Assembly (NCBI GenBank): GCA_037039925.1
Contig: JAXRKP010000108.1
Coordinates: 333,501-397,500 of the forward strand
From: Doris montereyensis
Taxonomy: Eukaryota; Mollusca; Gastropoda; Nudibranchia; Dorididae
Length of the DNA: 64,000 nucleotides
Direction: 5' to 3'
In this document: positions 12,347 through 57,652 of the stretch, in pieces
Position numbering within the stretch: the stretch's first letter is position 1
How the letters are laid out: each line of letters begins with the position of its first letter
Notes under the pieces: generated by a model
Told to the model about the DNA's origin: nothing
Database searches by the model: none
What the model saw: only the letters and a program-made list of their open reading frames with translations
Position numbers and translations under genes: made by a program

Positions 12347-12357
12347 TGTCACCAACA
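12347..12357. repeat. SINE target-site duplication, right
   Basis: TGTCACCAACA, identical to 11487-11497. Confidence 0.75.
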
Positions 12358-12359
12358 AC

Positions 12360-14430
12360 ACAACATCAACAATGTTTATTGTAGTAACAAACAAAGGCAA
12401 AGTCCTGGTGATCAGCGAAAGAGACGACAAATCACAACAGTCTTCGGTGGAAGGCCCTCGCGTAACAGTCGCGAGCCCCGACCCCCTCAAACCCACCTGT
12501 CTCAACAACACGTCGACGAAGACAACTCACTCGTTACTAAACAAACCACACTTCGGGTCGCATCAGTGCATGCAGTCGATTCATATCAAAGAGAAGAAAA
12601 ACACAGTTATGATAATGAATATGAATTGCGCCGTCTAATGAACTTTGACAAAGAACTGAAACTTGAACAAGTTGTGGAAACGCATAAATCAGTTACATGT
12701 ATAATAACAGCAACCGAAACACGCCTGGAAGAAAATGCCGATAGCAACTCAAGTTTTCAAGGACACTTACCTAGACTCACCACCCTATGAAAAATACCGA
12801 TCATTTGGCGAAGGGGGTGTAATAGTAATAGCCGTGAAGATTGGCATCACCTTGGTTGAAACGGAAGCAGATGCAGAATGTGAAATCGTATGGACGAAAG
12901 GGTCACTAAAACAAGGTCGTGTGCTTGAAGGCAGCTTCTATCGTCAACCATCCAGTATAACTGAAATCTCAACAGCTGCACAAACCTCTTGCAACAATTC
13001 GCAACACAGTAGCAGATACCCCAAATATAGTTCTCGCTGGTGACTTTAACCTGTCAGACATCAGCCGAGAAAGCCACACAATAGGACACAATCCACAGTA
13101 CACGAAATAGCTGAATGAGACAATGTTAGAAAAAGTACGTGAGTTTAATCTAACCCAGGTTGTCAAGGAATCTATCAGGAAATGAAACACCCTTGACATC
13201 GTGTTGACGACGCGTCGTGACCTTGTACACTCGGTCTCTATAGCACCGGACATGAGCAACCACGACGTGGTGCATTACAAGTTAAGGTCCAACGAAAGGC
13301 ACCCAGAACAATCATGCTATATAGCAAAAAAAAAAAAAAAAAAAGGAGGGGGACCAATGCCATGACAGAATGCCCCAAGGAAAACTACACAACATTTGCA
13401 AACCAAGCTAACAACTATGATGCAAACAAAAATTGGGATATTTTCCCACACTGTTAAAAGACAAACTTTTACTTTTATTTGCAAACACATTCCCTTAAAA
13501 ACAGTCAGGGAAAACTCATCTACCATGGATAAAAAGTCTTATTCGAAAGAAATAAAAGTCACGCAATTTATCCCCAATTACCAACAATAGTCATGATTGC
13601 AATCACTTTCACACGCTTCGTAAATTAGTGCACAAAGAACTACAGAGAAAGTACAACTATATAAGTGGAATGCTAGAGCCTAGCGATAATGAAAGATACA
13701 AAATCGGAATAACCAAACAATTGTGGAGATACGTTAAATCAAAACGAAAAGACACAACAAGCATCATGGTACTTAAAACAACCCATATCTACTTAACTGG
13801 TCCTAGACTTTTCAAAAGCGTTCGATACGAAACCACACAACCGATTACTACAACAGTTGAGGAACAGTGGGACCGCCGGCATCCAATCGAACAGCAACTG
13901 CGAAAAACAACTCCTTCTCACCTGGTTTAGAACCAGAAGCTGGCTATGCGGCAGGACCCAGGAAGTAGTCCTAAATGGAAAATTGAGTGACACTTGCTCT
14001 CTTCTCTCTGGGATGCCGCAGGGTACAGTTCTTGGATCACTTTGCTTCCCGACTTTCATAAATGATCTTGGCAGTAATAATATAGCTAAAATCGTTTGCT
14101 GACGACAGTCTCTTGTTTAAAGAAATGAATAACCCCAGTGACTCCATTGCACTTCAAAGGGACCGTGATTCTCTGGAGAGCTGGACGAAGACATGGTAGA
14201 CGCAGTACCACTCGTCCAAATGATTTGTACTGTCAATGTTACACAATGCTTGGCCACTCATTGAATCATGTGAATGATACCCAATACCTCAACACAATGC
14301 TAAAATGGGATTACCACACCAACAACGTCTTGGGAACAATTTCATCGAATCATTTTTTAGACGTAATGGTTGCAATAATGGGCTTGTCGCCTGAGGCACA
14401 AAGCCATGTTTCCGTTAAAAATATAATATC
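12360..14430 (+). pseudogene. Degenerate non-LTR retrotransposon, jockey/CR1-like
   Basis: Broken frames in the right order for an APE-type LINE. The endonuclease part has TCIITATETRLEENADSN near 12700, KYRSFGEGGVIVIA near 12800 and DFNLSDISRESH near 13040. The linker contains LWRYVKSKRKDTTSI near 13730. The reverse transcriptase has GMPQGTVLGSLCFPTFINDL near 14010, followed after a frameshift by a DDSLLF remnant of the YADD box. QGTVLG and FINDL are typical of the jockey/CR1 branch, unlike the VRQGC family elsewhere in the window. Every block is frameshifted, so it is dead. An A18 tract lies at 13327. Confidence 0.75.
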
Positions 14431-15264
14431 AGGATTCTCTTCAAGAACAAGGTCGTGTATTTCTTCGGTCTTATATCTACACGACTGACAGTTTATATAA
14501 TATACTTATAATTTCGTTTCCGATTTGCGTTCATTATATTCATTCAATATATTATTAACGTCGGTCAAGGTTTAGAGGAGACACGAGGGACGGTGAATGC
14601 TTTTCGGTCGACAATTGGCAACGACCGGTATGTCTGTAGGTTTGCGTCATCCACCCCATCGCCGTCGAATTGTCTTATTGTTGACAGCGAACGGACTGTA
14701 ACACAGGATGAATAAAACTCCAAATACAAACAGTAAAAGGTAGAATCTATAAACATTGTACATAAAAATGTTCACGGTCTTCAAATCCATTGTATTTGTA
14801 CGGAAACATAAATTTCTTTAAGAATCACTGTTTAAAACTCACAATTTTTATCAAGTTCGATGAAGAATAATGTCATAAAATAGGTGTATAGAAATTTTAA
14901 ATAACAAATGCTTGAGTCATTAGTAAAACCCACGAACACACAGAGTGACAAAATAGCTGCCTGTTGAGCGCAACACATTACACATACAAAAAAAAAGCCA
15001 ACATACCCAAAACAAAGCAAGAAAGAAAACAAGAGGTTCCACCTACCAAGCAAAGTCTCTACAGAGCAGGCATGTTTTTAAAATATTGTAAAATGGTATC
15101 CTCTAGGAATACAGCAATAATGTAAAGTGCCTGATGACATCAAAGTCAAAGACTATAACAGCTTTGAAATTCAACATCAGGCTTGTGCTACTCATGCATT
15201 TGGTTACGTTCTATTTCTTGATAATGTTTTCAATCTGCAGCTTTCAACACTAACACAATGCAAC

Positions 15265-15297
<33 letters not shown>

Positions 15298-15675
15298 ATG
15301 GGATGGGAGGGGGATGGGGGAAGCAAAACATTGACTGAATTGAGGAAAGATTTTAGGAAAAACTCAGAATACCACCCACTTGTAATTGTATATCCAATTT
15401 TAATGGATGACAGTATTTTCGAAATGCCCCTGATGTAAAGTATGACCCAAAAAGCGATAATGGACTTTTTGTTGTTATAACAATAACATGTTCATAAACT
15501 ACAATACGTGTCGTATTTAATTCAATTTTATGGTGGCTTATAACATGAGGGATGATAATTAAACATGAGGAATAAACCGTTTGCATATTTACATTTTAAT
15601 ATGAACGTCTAGGAAGCAACTACTGTAACGTAGTTGGTACAATAGGAGCAAGGAGCCTGCTCTTGTATTATAGTA
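14431..15675. other. Non-coding, no gene seen
   Basis: Only a (TG)n run at 15267-15295 followed by a G-rich patch. No protein similarity recognised. Confidence 0.5.
15267..15295. repeat. (TG)n microsatellite
   Basis: About 14 GT dinucleotides followed by GGGATGGGAT and a G-rich stretch. Confidence 0.9.
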
Positions 15676-15677
15676 TA

Positions 15678-15835
15678 CAGTGGTCATCGCCGAAGAGGCC
15701 GCCACCTAACTAAGATTAAGAGGGCATTTTTTTCAGGGTGCGGGATTCTTTCCTCTTTAATTATCATGGCTAAGAGGCCGCTTGGAAAAACTTCAGTCCG
15801 GCTAAGAGTTTAGTAAGACTAAGAGGCTGGTTTTT
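15678..15835. mobile_element. Possible one-ended pogo-like terminal sequence
   Basis: CAGTGGTCATCGCCGAAGAG preceded by TA (15676-15677) resembles the ends of the TA-flanked elements at 5715 and 38325. AAGAGGCCGC-like words repeat inside at about 15770 and 15820. I could not find the opposite end. Confidence 0.35.
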
Positions 15836-16526
15836 CTTTCATGGTAAAGGCCAAATTTTAATGTTCTGCCAAATCCAATGCAATGAAACGAAAATTCAAA
15901 TTCAGATGTAACGTAACTAAAGATTGGGATGACAAATTATCCCAAAATCAGTTTTTAAAGGCGTAACTGCACTAATAAAGCTTTTAGTTTAAATTTAAAG
16001 GGATTGACGCAAAACCGCCCGGGAAAAAAGTTGGGCGTACAAATTGGACGAAATGTCTTATTGAATTGGGCGTATCTATAGTTACACCCCTGTTCTCCGT
16101 TGTTTTTACACACATTTATAAGCCAACTTCATTTTCGTTAATAACTCCTTAGGTTTTTATGATACAGTTTTAAGATTTTTATACTGGTTGGGTCTCACCA
16201 AGCTTGTTATGCAGTGTGAAAATGACACAGAGGCAGATTCACCGGCGATTTGTTTTCTCATCAATTTCGAACAATCTCAATGATTCCTTACTGTTGTACT
16301 GTCCATTTTCATTACTTCTCATGTAGCAACTTGAATTAACTGTTTTAATGTTTTTTCCGTTGAAAAAGTATTTAAAGCAAAATTTCCCCCATAAATCGGT
16401 GCGGTTGTTTTCATGCATTGAATTATAGATTATTTTGTGACCTTCAAAAGAAAATTGTGTTTTCTTATTTTGTCTCTTTTTTTGCTGCTACCATCCGTTT
16501 GTTAATCTGATGAATCAACCGTCAAG

Positions 16527-35943
<19,417 letters not shown>

Positions 35944-35967
35944 AGAAAACAATGTGATCACTGTTGA

Positions 35968-35973
35968 AATAAA
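35968..35973 (+). terminator. TATDN1 polyadenylation signal AATAAA
   Basis: A canonical AATAAA lies 25 bp after the TATDN1 stop codon. If used, the 3' UTR would be very short. No transcript evidence is available. Confidence 0.5.
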
Positions 35974-36175
35974 TTTATTCTAGACGCTAAAAACTTCCTT
36001 AAGACTGTTTTATATTCGATCCTGTCCCAGAATTTATTTATATAGCTTGCTTGCAGCTGCAACGGTCCTAAACCCCAGTGGTGAAGTTTTGTACAGTTTC
36101 TTTTCAAAATCTTAAAAATATGATTTGTCAAGCTGACTAGCACAGGTACTCACAAGAGTACAAGTGGTCATGAAG

Positions 36176-36318
36176 TTTGTTTGTTTCATTGAAGTTTACC
36201 CCATCCACCATTGTGGTGATCTTAGTGGGAATCAAGAGGAAAAAGCAAAATGAAAGATGAGTGAAAGGGAAGGAAAGAAATGGGACCCACCAGCAACACC
36301 CGCCAACCGCCCGCGGTC
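36176..36318 (+). repeat. Dispersed repeat, third family (copy 3)
   Basis: TTTGTTTCATTGAAGTTTAC, CCCATCCACCATTGTGGTGA, AAGATGAGTGAAAGGGAAGG and CAACACCCGCCAACC, in the same order as copy 2. It lies just after TATDN1. Family unknown. Confidence 0.55.
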
Positions 36319-37533
36319 ATAAAGTGTTTCGATATTTATATTAATTATATCCATTGACAACCAGCGGACACCATTGCATCAGTACCTAATGCATTTCATT
36401 TGTAACACATACACTCAAACTTTGTCCCCCCCCCTTATACCAACATTCTCGCTTACCACCAGCTTTTCACCCTTGTACGAATCTGATACTGCACAAAAAC
36501 AATGAAATATCTCATTCTACTGCCATTGGCAAATGATTTGGAAGGAACATTCCTTAATAACTATTGTAACATATAACTCATAATACTGCCACTGTGCATC
36601 ACCACCCCTTACCTGAAGTGATGCAAGTAGAAACTAGTTTGGCTTGGTCACAGATCACATAGTCGAACACTCACTATACACACAGACACAAGGATCACTC
36701 CCGTTTGTGTCTTAGTACATGTACTCTTAGTCTCACACTCACACAAATGATACTGGCATTAGTGACACAAGGCTTCTCCTTTATGAAAATGAGAGTACTG
36801 AAGGTTTGGACCCATTTGGAGACAATGTTTGTCCTCCATTGCTTAGGCCTAGGTCAGCCGAATGAAGAATAGTATCGGCATTACCCCAGATTGCGCCATG
36901 CTGACACTACCTTGGCAGGGTAGGCATAGCTATGATTGGGCCCAATTGAGTGGCGAGACGAAGGCTTTACAGCATTATCATAACCTAGGCTAATTCATAT
37001 TGAGTTAGGGGTGTTTCTGTCAATATTTGTTTCTACACTACGTAAGAAGAGACGGGGCAATTCTACTATTACTACATGTATATATAATACTACAGCTACA
37101 ATAACCAGTTCACATGCTTTAGGCCTACATTACCGTGTCAGTGATCGTTTTTCTTCTACTGCATTGATCAAAAATTGATTATCTCCTAATTGTAATACAT
37201 GTACTGAAAAAGGGTGTTTTCGTTATAACGCTATTCCCTTTGTAATGCAAAGTTACCACTGGCACAACAGTTGGCGGTATAAGGTTTGAATGTACATATA
37301 TTTTGTTTCCATATATTAATGTGAACCTAAATATTGGTTTTAAAGATTCTGTTTGTTGTGTATTTTTGTTTTCATTCCTTTTTGTTTGTCATTTTCATAT
37401 GTGAAGTGTTTGAATGACATTTGATCGCAAGTGACACATTTAGAAACAAAGCATTCACTTCATTCATGAATAAATAATAAGTCACATGCGCACTTCCAAA
37501 CCTCCCCTCTCTCAACAGACATACATTTTGTAA
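36319..37533. other. Intergenic, no feature seen
   Basis: Between the convergent genes. A C9-10 run at 36425. No gene or repeat recognised. Confidence 0.5.
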
Positions 37534-37745
37534 AAGTTCCATCAAGGGCATTGTTGCCCATAGATCTGAAGCTTATCCCAGGTTCTATAGGTAAAAAGTT
37601 GCATTTGGGTCAAGTGGGGAAAACTGCGTGATACATGTTTTTCCCAAGGAACACAACATCCGATTTAGCTTTGCTAGGAGGATCTGAATCTGGGACTTCA
37701 TGATTTCAAGTTCAGCTGCCTAACCACTTGGCCACTAATGTCACT
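37534..37745 (-). mobile_element. tRNA-derived SINE, first family (copy 5, internal deletion)
   Basis: AAGTTCCATCAAGGGCATTG through CTGCCTAACCACTTGGCCAC. It lacks about 80 bp of the middle compared with 20076-20379. Confidence 0.75.
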
Positions 37746-38085
37746 CTCTAGACAGGCGCCTTCAACTTTGTATCTATTGTGATCATATTCTACAACAAGT
37801 AAACACATGGGCAAACGACTGTCAATGTGTGTCAACTCTTTCAATGAAACATGATTCTCACTTATCTTGATGAGTCCTATCTTTAAACATGAGATGAGAT
37901 AATGCAAACCTGTTATGTAAGTGTAACCAGTTATAACCAGTCCAAGGGTGTCCGAGATCTGGAGGAGCCTCACCTCACCAATAATGTACATGTGCTAATA
38001 GTAGCAGTGTTGTGCAAAGGGTGTGACTTTGTAAATGTGATACCTGTTGTGGGTTATGTGTTCTTATATCCTTTGTGTTGTAATA

Positions 38086-38745
38086 CAGTGGAACTCACCT
38101 ACAAGGACATCAGATACAACAGAATCTCGGTTACAACAGGATTTTTTCAAATCCGTTTTAATCTCTATAGAATATACATGTTTATAACGGCATCCACCGA
38201 TGTCCTACATTGGTTACAATGGAACTTTGTGTCGAAAAATTGCACCACTGTGAACTGTCTATCAAGGGAAAAAATAATTCTTATCCATGTGAAAAGCTCT
38301 TAACATCAAAGAATAGAAGTAATACAGTAGTCGCTGGATAAACGCACGCCCTTAGGCGCAGGAAAAAGTGTACATGTATGCATACAGTGTGTTTACGAGA
38401 ACACTTTTATTATATTGTAAAATTCAGTCAGCAGATGTAGGTGTGTTATTGTTAATGCAGAGTGTGCTTTATCCAAAGACTACTGTACTAAGAAGGAAGA
38501 GTTGATTGGTGCTCCCCCGTGACACTCGCTGTAGGCTAGACCCACTTACTACATGTATACATCACAATGTACATGTAGGCTACAATGGTGTCATTATTGT
38601 GCCTACAGTTAACTATCGTGCACATAGGGCCCATTACATGGATATGATTCTCTCCCTTTATACATGTACATGGTTACAACGGGACTAGGCTACAACAGGA
38701 TTTTTTCCCCAGACCTATCAATTGTGTTGTAATCAAGCTCCATTG
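38086..38745. mobile_element. TA-flanked MITE-like element (outer)
   Basis: The left end CAGTGGAACTCACCTACAAG after TA (38084-38085) and the right end, reversed, CAATGGAGCTTGATTACAAC before TA (38746-38747) are inverted. Inside, GGTTACAACAGGATTTTTTC near 38130 and GGCTACAACAGGATTTTTTC near 38687 recur as direct copies. No transposase visible. CAGTGGAAC-type ends with TA targets are common in pogo/Tigger elements. A second element is nested at 38325-38485. Confidence 0.5.
38325..38485. mobile_element. Nested TA-flanked MITE (inner)
   Basis: CAGTAGTCGCTGGATAAACG after TA (38323-38324) and, reversed, CAGTAGTCTTTGGATAAAGC before TA (38486-38487). 161 bp, clear terminal inverted repeats of at least 24 bp with few mismatches. 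It sits inside the element at 38086-38745, so it arrived later. Confidence 0.72.
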
Positions 38746-38747
38746 TA

Positions 38748-41549
38748 CTTTTAAAAGGTTTAAAAATGGAAAGATATCGAGGTAAGTAGGTGATTTCCTT
38801 TTTGATCCACATTTTCTTTTGATTTCATCTTATATATTAATTGATCCTGTGCAGTTCAGTCTATGAGAATTTTTAAAAGATGAACTTGAAACAATACAAA
38901 AAGACGCCTTAATTAAAATTTATAGCGGAGTCAATCAAAAACACACAAAAATATTTTTCATTCATTTATTCAGAACTTCTCATCACATTTCGCATACACT
39001 GACCTCATTGAGTTTCTTTCCACTTTTTACATGCTTTTATTTCTCCAAGTCATTACAACAAAATTGATGTGAAATGTCAAATGTCATGAACAATTGGGAC
39101 AATAAATGTATTAAAAATAAAGCCACTGTGGCAAGGAGATGCTTTCTTCTATTTCCTGACACCAGACAAAAGTGGAATAGAGAAATGATGAAGATTTGCA
39201 CCCACTGGAAGAACGCTAACAGGAAATAACGTGACTAGACAATGTGAATTGTTGAGATTTATAAAGTAGCTGTAGTAGCAGTAAATTGAAGAAAAGAGAT
39301 TTTTTTTTTAAATGTCCTTTTACAGAATCATTTCCTCTTTTATTCAACTTTATCTGCTTCAAGTCATGAAATGGTAACAGACATGAGGAAATGTTGGGGA
39401 GAGGGGGAGGGGGTAGAGGACCAAAAACTGTTTTATTATCATGTTAGTGAGACTGAAATAGAAAATCTGTGTGACCTTATGAAGGGAGAAGCTTCATTCA
39501 TGAAATTCTTTCTGAATTTGCTATGCGTCTCATTTATTTTTGTCATGAATTTCAATATCAAAATAACAAACCATTCAAAATACTGACCTTTTCCTATGTA
39601 CACGACTTTAACTTCAGGTTTTGTGTACACATGTGAAAGAGAATAATTTACACTGAGACAAAATTAAACAAAGAAAGAAATATTCAGCATATACAAACCA
39701 ACCACAAATACAAAATATATAATTTTCTGAAAATCCATGTCGGCAAGAACATGACAAATGACAGACACAAAATCTACTCCCAAAGAAATCCAAAACCATA
39801 CATAAACTGGCCTATGGGAGTGGGATGCATAAAAAAGGGAGACGATGAACTTTCCACCACCAATGACTGATGATCTCAGGACAAGAAAGAGAATCACAGC
39901 AATAAATAAACTCATTGAAAGAAATAGTGGCATTGAAGATATGAAGAGAGAGAAAGAAATACCATACCAGTTTATTGATGGGTACACATGGCATGACAAA
40001 CGACGATAGGAGAATGACAGATTGGCAAATTAATAAGAGGTAAAGAGAGAGGAGGGTAGGCAACTTGAAGTTGAAGTATGTAAACATCCTAATTTATGAC
40101 AAATTCAAAGTACAAGAACATTTACAATGAAAGTTTAAAGAAACAAAGGATATCAGCAAAATTTTGTAACAAAAACAAAACAAAGATGTAAGAAATAAAG
40201 AGAATGTAATTCATTATATTAAACATTCAATGCAGGCATTAGTGTCCGAGCAGCAAAAATAATATTATCAAAACAATAGTTGCCAATTCATCAGGCAGTC
40301 TGTAAAATGTATAGTAATGCCATCATCAGATCAGGTGTGATAGAAGTATAGTATGCTCATATCTCAATAGAAACTAAGCAGGCATACCATTTCATACTGT
40401 TTGTCTTGTCTCAGTCGCTAAATTCCTAAGACATCTTGGTATGTGCCAAATAAAGTATGTTGTTAAAATTATCTTTGATTTAAGCTGGCTACATTCATCT
40501 TTGATTTAACTTAACAGTTAATGGACAATATAGGAAAGGAGAGAAAAAAGAAGAGTGGATGATAATTCCTTTATTTCAGAACTTGCATTAGAAAGTGCTG
40601 GGTTGTACGAAATTTACAAAAACTATGATGTAATCATTCAACAGACACCACAAACACAATAATAAAAACATTAAGGTCCTGCCTTTTTGCCTGAGTTGAG
40701 CAAGTATGTATATATATATGTTCATTTCATTCAGATGTTTATAAATTAAAAATATCTTGTGGAATAAGTAACAATGCATGAATCTTGCCAAAAGCAGAAG
40801 TTTAACCTAGCAATATGTCTTAACAAACTTTATGATGGATTCAGTGATAAAAATATGTGAGAGCCTCTGACATCCATGCTGCTGTGTAATCCCAAATGTT
40901 CTTGCTTATCATTTCCTATCTCCTTCATTCTATCTAGTGGTTGTTGTAGGTATCACTCTGTAAGAAAATCAAGACCAGTGCATTCAATGCAATAATTCTA
41001 CTTATAGAAATATATGAACAGCAAAATAGGATAATGCAATTTCACTGTCATAGTGTGATTGACAAGTGTTTACTAGTTACAATGAAAAACTTGTTCAAAG
41101 GAATTTAACCAATCTGTTAAAATAAAAGCTTTGTAGTGAAATTAAACTCACTTTTCACTATATTTAAAGAACAAACTGATCACTTAAATATTTTTTTGGT
41201 TCTGTTATTGTTAACTGGTAGCCTGTTACTAGATCTAATTACTCAGATTGAATGAGCCATTTTGAGATCATTTTTGTGAGATACAAAAATCTTTAAGCAC
41301 ATTTGAAAAATTAACCCAATTTTCCATTAAAAATAAATCTACATTGTTTAAAATCGTCAATTTTGGTTTTGATTTTCGCAGGAAACACGGTTCTTTACAG
41401 CGGTAGTAGTTGCTTTTTCATTGCTCATGCTTGAAGTTTTGGATTGGGCTAGCTACTAGAATAGTACAGAATTCAAATATGAGTGGCAAATAAAAGAAAC
41501 AAAATATCAAACCGATCAGTTAAAGAAAACAAAATCCATTCACTCACTT
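38748..41549. other. Probable TMEM214 3' flank or UTR, no other gene seen
   Basis: AT-rich. The part from 40570 to 41549 may be TMEM214 3' UTR. Open frames here are short and unlike known proteins. Confidence 0.4.
40570..40575 (-). terminator. Candidate TMEM214 polyadenylation signal
   Basis: The first AATAAA on the minus strand after the TMEM214 stop that I found, about 975 bp downstream. Another lies at 38965-38970. Either would make TMEM214 and TATDN1 transcripts converge without overlapping. Confidence 0.3.
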
Positions 41550-55818
<14,269 letters not shown>

Positions 55819-56461
55819 TTTCGATGCTGTTCTGTTGCACAACTGTGTGTGAGTGTGCGAAGTACTGTGAATAGTGAAGGAACTGGAAGGAAAGAGAAAG
55901 TAGGTCTTGTCGTTGGTGTATTTTCCAAGTTATCTCCCATGCTACACGTCTCAACGCTCCAGCTTTGGGTTATGTTGTATTCTTCTTCTTCTTTAATAGC
56001 TGACTGATTCAATTCTTGAGTAGTTCTGTTACATGTACTGTCAGCACGTGTATTTTAATTTAACCTAACGTATTAATCCAATTTTGATGTTAAAGTAATT
56101 TGTTAAATTTTGTTTTTAAAGTCTTCAGTGTTACTGCTGAGTTTTATATCTGTTGGCAGTCCATTCACAGCCTTACTGTACTAGAGTATATTGAATAAAG
56201 GTGACAATCGATGTCTGAAGATAGATATAGAACCATGTATGTTTGACAGCCTGATCTTCTTGTTCTTGTATTCATTTAAGCTGATCTAATGGAATAAACA
56301 GTAGGCTATTTATAGCCTTAAAGAAAATATTTATTTTGTTTCTGGCTCTATGTTCTTTTAAAAGTATCAATTTCAATTTGCAATTGATTCATGTTGGTAT
56401 GTATTTCCTTTAGTGTATGTATAATTAAAACTTAGTTATAATGCAGGCTGCAAATTTTGCA

Positions 56462-56897
56462 CTTCTTTTTCTTCTTCTTCTTCTTCTTCTTCTTCTTCTT
56501 CTTCTTCTTCTTCTTCTTCTTCTTCTTCTTCTTCTTCTTCTTCTTCTTCTTCTTCTTCTTCTTCTTCTTCTTCTTCTTCTTCTTCTTCTCCTTTCTCTCC
56601 TTCTCCTTCTCCTTCTCCTTCTCCTTCTCCTTCTCCTTCTTCTTCTTCTTCTTCTTCTTCTTCTTCTTCTTCTTCTTCTTCTTCTTCTTCTTCTTCTTCT
56701 TCTTCTTCTTCTTCTTCTTCTTCTTCTTCTTCTTCTTCTTCTTCTTCTTCTTCTTCTTCTTCTTCTTCTTCTTCTTCTTCTTCTTCTCCTTCTCCTTTCT
56801 TCTTCTTCTTCTTCTTCTTCTTCTTCTTCTTCTTCTTCTTCTTCTTCTTCTTCTTCTTCTTCTTCTTCTTCTTCTTCTTCTTCTTCTTCTTCTTCTT
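56462..56897. repeat. (TTC)n / (GAA)n repeat, about 145 triplets
   Basis: Nearly uninterrupted TTC with CTCCTT islands at 56588-56640 and 56788-56798. It starts about 645 bp upstream of the TMEM214 start codon, so the TMEM214 sense strand carries GAA. Poly-Leu, poly-Phe and poly-Ser frames here are artefacts. Confidence 0.95.
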
Positions 56898-57174
56898 TTG
56901 CTTCTTCTATCTGTTGCTGTCAGAACTCTCTGATAAGTGCAAAAGTTGGCAAGAGATATTCTTAATACTTAGACATAACATTTTAATTTTGCTTGGTCAG
57001 TCAAAGTTGTCCCCGATTATGGTCAGAAGTGAGCAGTTGGAACGAAGACCATGAGGTCGTACGTTTGAACCCTTGCTTCGCTAGGCCCAATACTATGTAT
57101 CACTGAGAAGACGTTTATTTCGTTCTCTCTTGAATTCACTAATCTATGGACTCTTTCTAATTGAACTTGAATAA

Positions 57175-57310
57175 TATTTTGATTTGATTTTACCCACATT
57201 CATAACTACGGTGATGTCGGGGTTTGGTGTAAGATTTTATAAATTTGTCCGGAATACCTGACAAAATCCAAAGGGTCTTTAACGAACACAGAATGATGTG
57301 ATGTTTGATC
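57175..57310 (-). mobile_element. tRNA-derived SINE, second family (3' half, inverted)
   Basis: The reverse complement carries TTCGTTAAAGACCCTTTGG, GGACAAATTTATAAAATCTT, CACCGTAGTTATGAATGTGG and AAATCAAATC, matching the 3' half of 11498-11808. A plus-strand tRNA-like segment (GTACGTTTGAACCC near 57060) lies next to it and may be a head from another copy. Confidence 0.6.
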
Positions 57311-57311
57311 T

Positions 57312-57639
57312 TCCGATTTGAACATTTCTTCTCCTGGGGCTGTCATTGGTACCCCTCTTCTGGTCTTGAATTTTTCTGACACATGGTTGTTTATGTATGT
57401 TCTGGCAGATGCCTTTTTAAATAATCTTTTCTAGCAATTGAACATAATGTTCCATTTACGTTGGTCTTTCGCAGTGCCTTGACAATTACAACATACTCTA
57501 CTGAATCAAACGCTTTCTGGTAGTCGATGAATCGTAGAGAGATACGTTAATAATATATTTTTGATTTTTCAATTATTTGACTTAATACATGTACAAGTAA
57601 AAGCCGTAAAGCGCAATGCTGTTGTTGAAAATCCTTGGT
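57312..57639 (-). pseudogene. Older RTE-type LINE, downstream half, interrupted by LINE copy D
   Basis: Minus-strand reading gives LRFIDYQKAFDSVEYVVIVK then ALRKTNVNGTL. This is the RTE reverse transcriptase block FIDYEKAFDSV. The upstream half lies on the other side of LINE copy D at 60455-60905. Many stops. Confidence 0.7.
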
Positions 57640-57652
57640 TTTCCTCGAGTAT
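57640..57652. repeat. Target-site duplication, left, of LINE copy D
   Basis: TTTCCTCGAGTAT, repeated at 60442-60454. Confidence 0.88.

Noticed and set aside
56441..56965. Poly-Leu, poly-Phe and poly-Ser open frames
   Set aside because: Artefact of the TTC triplet repeat.
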